From positions 1 through 14,203 of the forward strand of contig JALVCR010000065.1 in NCBI GenBank assembly GCA_027009865.1: a DNA stretch of 14,203 nucleotides, read 5' to 3'. The notes under the pieces were generated by a model. The model did no database searches, was not told the DNA's origin, and saw only the letters and a list, made by a program, of their open reading frames with translations. The position numbers and the translations under genes were made by a program. Source of the DNA: Campylobacterales bacterium (lineage in GTDB: Bacteria; Campylobacterota; Campylobacteria; Campylobacterales; JAADDG01). Shown here one piece after another: positions 1 through 6,384 of this stretch (the first letter of the stretch is position 1; each line of letters opens with the position of its first letter).

Positions 1-186
1 TATATTCCGTGATTTTAAAAGACCTGATGTTTTGGAAAAGATATCCATTTTAGCTTTTTTAGATTGTTTTTGCTTTTTATCTTCCATAATCTTAAGGTCT
101 TTAATAATCCCTTCTTTTAGACTTTTAAGAAGAGTCAAAATAACTTGTTTATATTCATCATTTATTTTAAATTGAATTATTTGCAT
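1..186 (-). CDS. Antitoxin-like protein of a type II toxin-antitoxin pair, N-terminal part
   Basis: The first 62 codons of a small lysine-rich protein are visible; the gene continues beyond the left edge. It begins MQIIQFKIND, has a predicted helix around residues 10-35, a very basic linker (about 36-47) and then IFSKTSGLLKSRNI at 49-62. The motif (F)xKTSGLLKSRNI is, from memory, typical of small antitoxins encoded just before a RelE/ParE-type toxin in proteobacteria, where it usually continues DPxxWQ. The ATG at 186 was chosen because AAGGAG lies seven bases upstream; the overlapping ATG at 190 reaches a stop after seven codons. It has its own extended -10 promoter. Since the subtilase gene lies upstream, any partner toxin should lie to the left, outside the window. 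The family assignment rests on one short motif and could be wrong. Confidence 0.65.
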   Translation of the reverse strand, partial: MQIIQFKINDEYKQVILTLLKSLKEGIIKDLKIMEDKKQKQSKKAKMDIFSKTSGLLKSRNI

Positions 187-208
187 TCATTAACTCCTTT
201 TTATATAC

Positions 209-217
209 ATTATAGCA
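209..217 (-). promoter_or_regulatory. Extended -10 promoter of the antitoxin-like gene
   Basis: Read on the minus strand the sequence is TGCTATAAT, a perfect extended -10 element, about 22 bases before the start codon at 186. Only a weak -35 (TTAAGG) is present at the expected spacing, which fits sigma-70 promoters of Campylobacterota. It lies in the 59-base gap after the subtilase stop codon and would let the antitoxin gene be transcribed independently. Confidence 0.6.
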
Positions 218-245
218 TATAAAAATTCAGCCCTTAACTTATCTC

Positions 246-2387
246 TTACTTATCTATATTATACTTTTTAGCTATATTTTCAAACTCTTTTGAATTTATA
301 AAATTCTTTATAAGCTCTTCTCTTGAGATATCCTCTTTTAGTTTATCTCTCCAAAAAGCTCTCCCCTCTTTTTCTGGCTCTCTGTTTAGAAGAGTTCTGT
401 AAGCGATATTTATAAACTCGTCATCACTTATTTTTTTTTGCAAAAACTCTTTTGAATTGAAAAAATCCATAGCTATATCGGAAGCTTTTTTTCTTTTCTC
501 TTCAAGCTCTTTTACCCAATAGGCTTTCCCCTCCCCGTCTATATCTCTTTGAAGAACATAAGAGTAAAACCTCTCCACAAAAGCCTCTATCTCATCTTCT
601 CTTGTAAAAGGAGTGATTTTATACTTCTCTTTGCAAAGTTTTTGAAATTCATCGGAAAAAATTATATAGTTTAAAAGCTGAACTCTTGGAATCCTTTTTC
701 TCTCAAGCTGATCCAGCCAATAATCAAGTCCTTCTTCATCCACATCCCTATTTAAAAGAGCTTTGTAGATTTTCTTGATAAATTCTTCATTGCTTATACC
801 GCTTTTTTGAATCTCTTTGCTGTTTAAAAAGAAGTATTTTGCCACATAAGCTGCACTTCTTCCATTTTTTATCTCATTTACCCAGTAATTAAATCCATCT
901 TTATCATAATCTCTTTGAAAAAGATATTTATACAGATTCCAAATATAAAGCTTTTGAGGCTCATCGAAATTTGGAGGATTGATTTTGTTTAAATTTTTAG
1001 CTTCTAAAACAGCTTTATAGGCATTAACCCTTCCATATCCGTAATGATCATTCCTTCCGTTTATATATTCCAAATTTCCTATTTTATCAGCGCTTCTTTC
1101 TAAAACCTCCATAGCCTCTTTTGCAGTTAGATTCGGATTTGCCGAAAAAACAAGCCCCGCAACTCCGGCAACTATCGGAGCAGCCGCGCTTGTTCCGGCA
1201 AAATCAAAAGTATAATCATATCTGCTATAACCTCTTGCTCCCGTTACATCAGTTGTTACTATAGTTCCATATTCAGATCCTGGAGCTATCAAATCCAAAC
1301 TTTTGCCATAATTGCTATAACTTGTAACCTCGTCTATCTCGCTGCTTGCTCCAACAGACAAAACATATGGTGATTCAGATTCATCCTGATAGTAGGGAGA
1401 GTCAAGATTATATCCGTCATTTCCAGAAGCAAAAATTATCAAAATTCCCTTCCCTCCTCTTCCTTTGTAATAGAGGTTTTTAAAGGTTCTATTCAAAGCG
1501 TCATCCAAGCTGTAAGTTCCCCAGCTGTTTGAAATTACACTAACACCTTGTGAATTTAGCCAGTTTAGAGCTTTTATGGTATCTGAGATTTGAGGGCCGT
1601 CTTTTACCGCATAAAGCTTGGCTTTCGGAGCAACTCCCACAACTCCTTTGCCGTTTTCCGCAGCCACGATAAGCCCGGCACATGAGGTTCCGTGCCAATC
1701 TCCATTGTAATCTCCCGCTTCAGCGGTTGGGGAGGGATCGTCTGTTGTATAATCGGAATAGTTTTTGTATCCTGCTATGTTATCTTTCAAATCTTCATGA
1801 TGGATATCTATCGCATCGTCTATAATTCCGATTTTAGCGCCCTCTCCTTTTGTAATCTCCCAAGCTTTCTCTACATCTATGTCAGCTCCCCTTTTATACA
1901 AAACTCCCTCTACATCTCCACCTTTATTATGCAAATGCCACTCATATTTAAAAAGAGGATCGGTTGGAGTTATAGATCTTTTTTTCCTTACCTTTATAAA
2001 ATCTGGATGGGAAAACTGCACATTTTCATTTTCGTAAATAGCGTTTGCAATATCCAAAGTTTTATAGGCATTATCTACTTTAAAAACATAAATTCCGTCG
2101 CCTAAATATTCGACAAATTTCAGTTTATATTTTTTTATCAAAATATCTTTTAGTTTTTTATCTTTGAAACCTATTAAAATCCTATCGCTCACTCCTAAAA
2201 AGTCGTTATTTGCATTTTTGAAATAGAGAGCTTTTATATGCTTTGCGCTTTTTGGAATAAAGCTTTTAACTTCAAACCTTGAAGATTTGGCGTTTAAATA
2301 GTGTTTTTGACCATTACTGTAATAAAAAAACTCTTTTGAAAATAGCGAAGAGATAAGAAGTAGAACAATCAATAAAAACTTTTTCAT
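246..2387 (-). CDS. Secreted kexin/furin-like subtilase (S8 peptidase) with DUF4214-like tail
   Basis: A 713-residue exported serine endopeptidase. Residues 1-17 are a Sec signal peptide. A prodomain (about 20-137) ends in the basic run RKKR (134-137) followed by S138. The catalytic domain starts at TPTDPLFKYEWHLHN (140-154), like the NDPLFxxQWHL entry of kexins. The triad is Asp190 in GIIDD, His232 in WHGTSCAG and Ser400 in GTSAAAP; Asn323 in ASGND is the oxyanion-hole residue. The DD pair, GTSAAAP and ANPNLT (416-421) all resemble the kexin/furin branch (S8B) more than classical subtilisins, but no P-domain follows. Instead residues 479-713 hold four DUF4214-like units, each marked by a (L)xNR(D/E)xDxEGxxYW-type motif (near 487, 543, 608 and 664). 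The start is supported by AAGGAT upstream of the ATG. Natural substrates are unknown. The propeller gene upstream shares the tail. Confidence 0.93.
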   Translation of the reverse strand: MKKFLLIVLLLISSLFSKEFFYYSNGQKHYLNAKSSRFEVKSFIPKSAKHIKALYFKNANNDFLGVSDRILIGFKDKKLKDILIKKYKLKFVEYLGDGIYVFKVDNAYKTLDIANAIYENENVQFSHPDFIKVRKKRSITPTDPLFKYEWHLHNKGGDVEGVLYKRGADIDVEKAWEITKGEGAKIGIIDDAIDIHHEDLKDNIAGYKNYSDYTTDDPSPTAEAGDYNGDWHGTSCAGLIVAAENGKGVVGVAPKAKLYAVKDGPQISDTIKALNWLNSQGVSVISNSWGTYSLDDALNRTFKNLYYKGRGGKGILIIFASGNDGYNLDSPYYQDESESPYVLSVGASSEIDEVTSYSNYGKSLDLIAPGSEYGTIVTTDVTGARGYSRYDYTFDFAGTSAAAPIVAGVAGLVFSANPNLTAKEAMEVLERSADKIGNLEYINGRNDHYGYGRVNAYKAVLEAKNLNKINPPNFDEPQKLYIWNLYKYLFQRDYDKDGFNYWVNEIKNGRSAAYVAKYFFLNSKEIQKSGISNEEFIKKIYKALLNRDVDEEGLDYWLDQLERKRIPRVQLLNYIIFSDEFQKLCKEKYKITPFTREDEIEAFVERFYSYVLQRDIDGEGKAYWVKELEEKRKKASDIAMDFFNSKEFLQKKISDDEFINIAYRTLLNREPEKEGRAFWRDKLKEDISREELIKNFINSKEFENIAKKYNIDK

Positions 2388-2388
2388 A

Positions 2389-2461
2389 AAAATCCTTATT
2401 TATTAATTGATAATTTTTATCTTTATAAGAGATAATATAGCATAGTTATAATAAGGATTTT
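2389..2461. repeat. 12-bp perfect inverted repeat around the subtilase promoter
   Basis: AAAATCCTTATT at 2389-2400 is matched exactly by AATAAGGATTTT at 2450-2461, with 49 bases between. The arm nearest the gene contains the ribosome-binding site AAGGAT, and the extended -10 element lies between the arms. It could be a pair of operator half-sites. In a transcript that started upstream of 2461 it could also be a hairpin hiding the ribosome-binding site. AT-rich sequence makes chance repeats more likely. Confidence 0.4.
2434..2442 (-). promoter_or_regulatory. Extended -10 promoter of the subtilase gene
   Basis: The minus strand reads TGCTATATT, one base from the ideal TGnTATAAT, about 47 bases before the start codon. 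Together with the terminator just upstream it indicates that the subtilase is transcribed separately from the propeller gene. No clear -35 box was found. Confidence 0.5.
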
Positions 2462-2509
2462 ATAAATTAGAATATTTAATCCTTAAAAACTTCAAAAAAA
2501 CTAAACCTC

Positions 2510-2543
2510 AAAAAAAGGATAGCGATTTATATATTCGCTATCC
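2510..2543 (-). terminator. Rho-independent terminator overlapping the end of the propeller gene
   Basis: A perfect 9-bp stem, GGATAGCGA (2517-2525) with TCGCTATCC (2535-2543), encloses a 9-base AT loop. On the minus strand it is followed by seven T residues (complement of the A run 2510-2516). The stem includes the last five codons and the loop contains most of the TAA stop, so the terminator is built into the coding end. Confidence 0.88.
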
Positions 2544-5091
2544 CGTAATCTCTCGCTATTTTTTCAAACTCCTTGGAATTTACAAACTCTCTAATCAGCG
2601 CATCTCTTGAATTACTCTTTAAATAGTTTACCCAAAAATTCACATCCTCATCGCTTCCCTCTCTATTCATAATAGCTCTGTAAGCGATTAAAACAAAATC
2701 TCTATCAGATAGATTTCTGCTTTTAAATTCATCTGAATCGAAAAATCCAAAAACTATATCTCTTGCGCTTCTCTCTCCGCTTTTTAGATTCTCAAACCAA
2801 AACTCAAGTCCTTCCCCATCATACTCTCTATTTAAAACAATTAAATACATTCTCTTTACGAATGATTTAAGCAAATCATCTTTACTGAAAGCTGATATCC
2901 CATAATTTTTGGAGAGGTTTTTAAATTCAAAAGAAGTTATAAATCTGTAAAATACTACCTCTCTTGGAATATGTTTATTATCTATCAAATCACTCCAGTA
3001 ATTAAGCCCTTCTGTGTCTGGGTCTCTTCCAAGAAGCGTTCTGTATGTTCTGTTTAAAAACTCTTGGGTAGTTAAATTTGCGTTTTTAAACTCCTCGCTT
3101 TGATAGAAAATTTCAGATATCTCGGCAGCGCTTGCCCCTCTTAAAAGTCTATTTTTGTAATAGTTTAGCCCCTCTTTATCAAACTCTCTATTTAAAAGCT
3201 TGGTATAGAGCCTCTTTACAAAAGATTCTATATTTTCATCATTTTGCATCTTATAAACCAAAACTCCATTTCCCTTATCACAAGCGATAAGATAGCTTCC
3301 CAAAACTTTCACATCCTCCACATCTGCTCCCGGCAAAACCTTTAAAAGAGAGGGAGAGTTTTTGTCTTCCACATCCACTATCGCAACTCCAAAATCCTTA
3401 TAGGCTATGAAAGCTAAATCTCCAAAAACATCTATTCCGACTCCGTGATCTAAAGAAGTTGAAGAGTTTAGATCAAATATTGAAACTAAAGATGGATTTT
3501 TGGGATCTTTTGTATCTATTATCTGCATACCGATTGCATAATTTGCCAAATAGGTATAATCCTCCACATTTATAACATCAATAGCATAACCGCTCTCATC
3601 AGTATCATAACTTCCTATTTTGGCAGGATTTTTTGGATTTTTGATATCAAAAATTGATAAAGTGTCGTTATAGTCGGCAACATAGAGATAACCGTTTACA
3701 TCCACGCCCATAGCAAAAGCATTTGTAGCAGCAGATCCTAATATTTTTGGATTTTTTAAATCTTTGATATCCACTATCTCAACACCTTTGGATCTATCGG
3801 CAATATAGAGTCTATTTCCGGCAATTTTTACATCGTAAGCTCTTCCCGGAGTATCCAAAATAGAAATCTCTTTTGGATTGTTTTTATCTTTTATATCTAC
3901 AATATGAAGTCCTCTGCAAAAATCGGTAACAAAAGCATAATCCTCCTTATCGTCCACCACAACCGATTCGGCCATACATCCAAGCTCAATATTTGAAATA
4001 ACTTTTAAATTTTTAGGGTCTGTAAAATCTATGATATCAAATCCGCCAAAAATATCGGCTATATAGAGAAAATTCTCTTTAGCGTCAGCTTTAATAGGAT
4101 TTTTTACACTCTCAATATAAGATATTCTATTTGCATGAAACTTATCGCTTACATCTATTATCTGAATTCCGGTATCTTTGTTAGCTATATATATTTTGCC
4201 ATCTTCATAATCCATAGCAACGGCCTCTCCAAGCTGTTTATACTCGGAGGCTAAATGGATATCTTTAGGAGTTATGACATTTGCAACCTTAACTCCAGTA
4301 GTTTTATCCAAGATATAAACTGTCTTTCCATCATTTAAAGCAATAATATCTGTCCCGTAACAATTATGGGACGGTCCATCACAATCAAAAGTTAATTTTA
4401 AATTTGTTGGATTTGTAATATCTATGACTCTAAAGCCTGCCTTGCCGTAAGAGACAAAAGCCTCGTTTTGAGAAAGAGAAATTTTGGAAGCTGTTGAATT
4501 TGACTCATACTTTCCAATCTCGCTTATGGAAGATGGATTTGATATATCCAAAACCAAAACTCCATCCTCTCCGTCGGCTACATAAGCTTTCAAATCCTTA
4601 ATTTTTATATCGAAAGCTTCTCCCACCGTTTTAAAGGAGCCTAAAATTGAAGGAGAGTTTTTAGAGGAGATATCTATAATTTTAATCCCCTCTCCGTCGC
4701 TAACGTAGAGAGTATTATCTTTTAAATCCAAACCGGTAACTTTATTCGGTAAAGCTAAAAAAGATAGCTTAAAAGGAGATTTTTTGTCTTTGATATCCAC
4801 AATATAAATACCTTTATTAGTTCCAAGATACAAATAGTCTCCATCAGGCAAAACGGCATTAATTTTTTCATTTAAAGAAAAGATGGATTCTTTCTGTATG
4901 GAATTTAAGTTTTTGGCGTTAAAAATTTCTACTCCATTGTTTGAAGCGGCGTAAATATAGGAGTTTTTCACTCCAACCTCATAAAAACTGCCATTTAAAG
5001 AAGAGAGTTTTTCTACATTAATCTCTCTTGAGAAAAGAAGAAACGGAAGAAAAAGCAATATTAAGTATAACTTATTCTTTAAAAGAAACAT
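2527..5091 (-). CDS. Secreted LVIVD-repeat beta-propeller protein with DUF4214-like tail
   Basis: An 854-residue exported protein. Residues 1-21 form a signal peptide (hydrophobic run, then FSRE). Residues about 40-615 contain repeats of the LVIVD family (G-hydrophobic-x-IVDI followed by xxPxxxxxIG). I count 14 units, beginning near 53, 94, 135, 177, 219, 266, 308, 350, 394, 436, 477, 521, 568 and 609, spaced 41-47 residues. This would suit two seven-bladed propellers. Such domains are usually binding scaffolds; no catalytic motif was recognised. Cys237/Cys244 and Cys372/Cys392 could form disulfides. Residues 620-854 are four DUF4214-like units (motifs near 630, 684, 750 and 805), like those of the neighbouring subtilase, and both proteins end in NSKEFExIAxxYxI. 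The start is supported by AAAGGA six bases before the ATG. Location in periplasm, outer membrane or medium cannot be decided from sequence. Confidence 0.88.
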   Translation of the reverse strand: MFLLKNKLYLILLFLPFLLFSREINVEKLSSLNGSFYEVGVKNSYIYAASNNGVEIFNAKNLNSIQKESIFSLNEKINAVLPDGDYLYLGTNKGIYIVDIKDKKSPFKLSFLALPNKVTGLDLKDNTLYVSDGEGIKIIDISSKNSPSILGSFKTVGEAFDIKIKDLKAYVADGEDGVLVLDISNPSSISEIGKYESNSTASKISLSQNEAFVSYGKAGFRVIDITNPTNLKLTFDCDGPSHNCYGTDIIALNDGKTVYILDKTTGVKVANVITPKDIHLASEYKQLGEAVAMDYEDGKIYIANKDTGIQIIDVSDKFHANRISYIESVKNPIKADAKENFLYIADIFGGFDIIDFTDPKNLKVISNIELGCMAESVVVDDKEDYAFVTDFCRGLHIVDIKDKNNPKEISILDTPGRAYDVKIAGNRLYIADRSKGVEIVDIKDLKNPKILGSAATNAFAMGVDVNGYLYVADYNDTLSIFDIKNPKNPAKIGSYDTDESGYAIDVINVEDYTYLANYAIGMQIIDTKDPKNPSLVSIFDLNSSTSLDHGVGIDVFGDLAFIAYKDFGVAIVDVEDKNSPSLLKVLPGADVEDVKVLGSYLIACDKGNGVLVYKMQNDENIESFVKRLYTKLLNREFDKEGLNYYKNRLLRGASAAEISEIFYQSEEFKNANLTTQEFLNRTYRTLLGRDPDTEGLNYWSDLIDNKHIPREVVFYRFITSFEFKNLSKNYGISAFSKDDLLKSFVKRMYLIVLNREYDGEGLEFWFENLKSGERSARDIVFGFFDSDEFKSRNLSDRDFVLIAYRAIMNREGSDEDVNFWVNYLKSNSRDALIREFVNSKEFEKIARDYGIANI

Positions 5092-5120
5092 TAAATATCC
5101 TTTCTAATAATTTTTTACAA

Positions 5121-5126
5121 ATTATA
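5121..5126 (-). promoter_or_regulatory. -10 box of the propeller gene
   Basis: The minus strand reads TATAAT, 29 bases before the start codon at 5091. There is no TG extension and only a poor -35 match (TAAGTT) at 17 bases, so it is a moderate candidate. It is the only consensus-quality -10 hexamer I found in the 81 bases between the start codon and the long palindrome. Confidence 0.4.
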
Positions 5127-5171
5127 GAGCGAATTTTATTATAAACTTATTAACTGACTTTAGACATTTTT

Positions 5172-5268
5172 AGGGAAAGATTCTAAATTTCACTCAAACG
5201 AGTTACAATTTTTTGCGTTGCAAACGCATAAAAATTGTAAAGTTCTCGTTCAATTTAGAACTTTCCCT
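5172..5268. repeat. 97-base imperfect palindrome, possible MITE-like element
   Basis: Outer arms AGGGAAAG (5172-5179) and CTTTCCCT (5261-5268) are followed inward by matching blocks TTCTAAATT/AATTTAGAA, AACGAG/CTCGTT, TTACAATTTTT/AAAAATTGTAA and GCGTT/AACGC, around the centre GCA (5220-5222). Small insertions in one arm break perfect symmetry, as in aged repeats. TTA occurs directly outside both ends (5170-5172 counting the first A of the arm, and 5268-5270 counting the last T), which could be a short target duplication or chance. It lies between divergent genes, so it is not needed as a terminator for either. It encodes nothing. Confidence 0.7.
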
Positions 5269-5309
5269 TATTCATATCTTCTCTAAATGCATAATATCAA
5301 TTATTAATG

Positions 5310-5315
5310 TATAAT
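5310..5315 (+). promoter_or_regulatory. -10 box of panE
   Basis: TATAAT lies 31 bases before the panE ATG and is preceded by TG, although one base closer than the usual extended -10. It is followed by a T-rich stretch. No convincing -35 element was found. The palindrome ends 41 bases upstream. Confidence 0.45.
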
Positions 5316-5346
5316 TTTTTTAAAATTTTAAAAATGGAGACAAAGA

Positions 5347-6246
5347 ATGAAAATAGCCATAGTAGGTGCGGGAGGAGTCGGAGGATATATAGGAGCAAAG
5401 CTTATAAAGGCGCATACAAATCATCAAATAGGTTTTATAGCAAGAGGAGAGCATTTAAAAAAGATACAAACACAAGGACTAAAAATTATAGAAGATACAC
5501 AGGAGTTTAAAATAGTCCCCTCGTTTGCTACCGATAATCCCAAGGATTTAGGGATTTTTGATATTGTCATATTCTGCACAAAATCGTATGATTTAAAAAA
5601 TGCGGCAGATATTTTGAAAAATAATATAGATGAAAATACATATATTTTGCCTCTCTTAAATGGGGTCGATCACGATTTAACCCTAAAAGAGATATTTCCA
5701 AAAAGCAAAATATTAAATGGATGCGTATATATTCTATCAAATATAAAAGAGCCGGGAGTAATAAGAAAATATGCGAATACCTTTTATCTGATTTTTGGAA
5801 GCAGATTTATAAAAAAAGAGAATTTACAGTTTTTAAAAGAGCTGTTTGATGCGGCTGATTTGAAAAACAAATTAACAGATAAAATAGTTTTTGAAACTTG
5901 GAGAAAATATCTCTTTATAGCCTCTTTTGCCCTTTTGACATCTTATTATAAAAAGCCTATGGGATGGGTAGTGGAAAATAGAAAAGAAGAGCTAACCGAG
6001 ATATTAAACGAAATAGTCTCTTTGGCAAATAAAAAAGGAATACCTTTAAATGAAGAGAATATAAAAAATGTCCTAAAACAAGCGCAAAATATTCCCTTTG
6101 ACTCCAAAACCTCAATGCAGCTTGATTTTGAAAGAGGCAAAAAGAGCGAAATTGAAGCTTTGGGAGGATACCTCGTAAAAGAATCCCAAAAACTAAATAC
6201 CAAAACTCCTTTGATAGAAAAGATTTATGAGAAATTAAAAGCGTAA
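5347..6246 (+). CDS. panE: 2-dehydropantoate 2-reductase (ketopantoate reductase)
   Basis: This NADPH-dependent cytoplasmic enzyme reduces 2-dehydropantoate to pantoate in pantothenate/CoA synthesis. The 299-residue length is normal for the family. The N-terminus has the dinucleotide-binding motif GAGGVGGYIG (7-16) and the ARG element (32-34) of the Rossmann fold. NG at 105-106 matches the conserved substrate-site Asn. WRK (185-187) supplies the expected catalytic Lys187, and TSMQLD with KSEIEALGG (255-274) is the C-terminal substrate-binding segment. ATG at 5347 follows GGAG with normal spacing and begins right at the first strand of the fold. It appears monocistronic, with its own -10 box and terminator. 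Divergent members of this family sometimes act on other 2-oxo acids, so pantoate specificity is inferred from overall resemblance. Confidence 0.9.
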   Translation: MKIAIVGAGGVGGYIGAKLIKAHTNHQIGFIARGEHLKKIQTQGLKIIEDTQEFKIVPSFATDNPKDLGIFDIVIFCTKSYDLKNAADILKNNIDENTYILPLLNGVDHDLTLKEIFPKSKILNGCVYILSNIKEPGVIRKYANTFYLIFGSRFIKKENLQFLKELFDAADLKNKLTDKIVFETWRKYLFIASFALLTSYYKKPMGWVVENRKEELTEILNEIVSLANKKGIPLNEENIKNVLKQAQNIPFDSKTSMQLDFERGKKSEIEALGGYLVKESQKLNTKTPLIEKIYEKLKA

Positions 6247-6277
6247 AAGGGCACAGTTTTTACGCCCTTTTACTTTT
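6243..6277 (+). terminator. Rho-independent terminator of panE
   Basis: A perfect 10-bp stem, GTAAAAGGGC (6243-6252) with GCCCTTTTAC (6264-6273), has an 11-base loop and is followed by TTTT. The stem contains the panE stop codon. An alternative pairing of GCGTAAAA (6241-6248) with TTTTACGC (6258-6265) is also possible. On the minus strand the stem is followed by few T residues, so it mainly serves panE. The remaining bases to 6384 show no other feature. Confidence 0.85.
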
Positions 6278-6384
6278 AAATCTTCAAAACTCGCCACTTA
6301 CCTTTTTGGTGCTTCAAAACCAATACTAATCTCTTACTCACTTTCCTAATTTATTCTTTAAAAGCTTATTACAAATAATATATT

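Noticed and set aside
1692..2105. Plus-strand open frame of 137 codons opposite the subtilase
   Set aside because: It lies fully antisense to conserved catalytic-domain coding sequence, has no ribosome-binding site worth noting and no recognisable domain.
2527..5091. Repeated DNA inside the propeller gene as tandem mobile or satellite repeats
   Set aside because: Similarity is at protein level with diverged codons and one open frame, as expected for propeller blades.
5307..5510. Plus-strand open frame of 67 codons overlapping the start of panE
   Set aside because: It is a shifted frame over the panE nucleotide-binding motif, is extremely basic and starts at the -10 region; panE has the better ribosome-binding site and clear homology.
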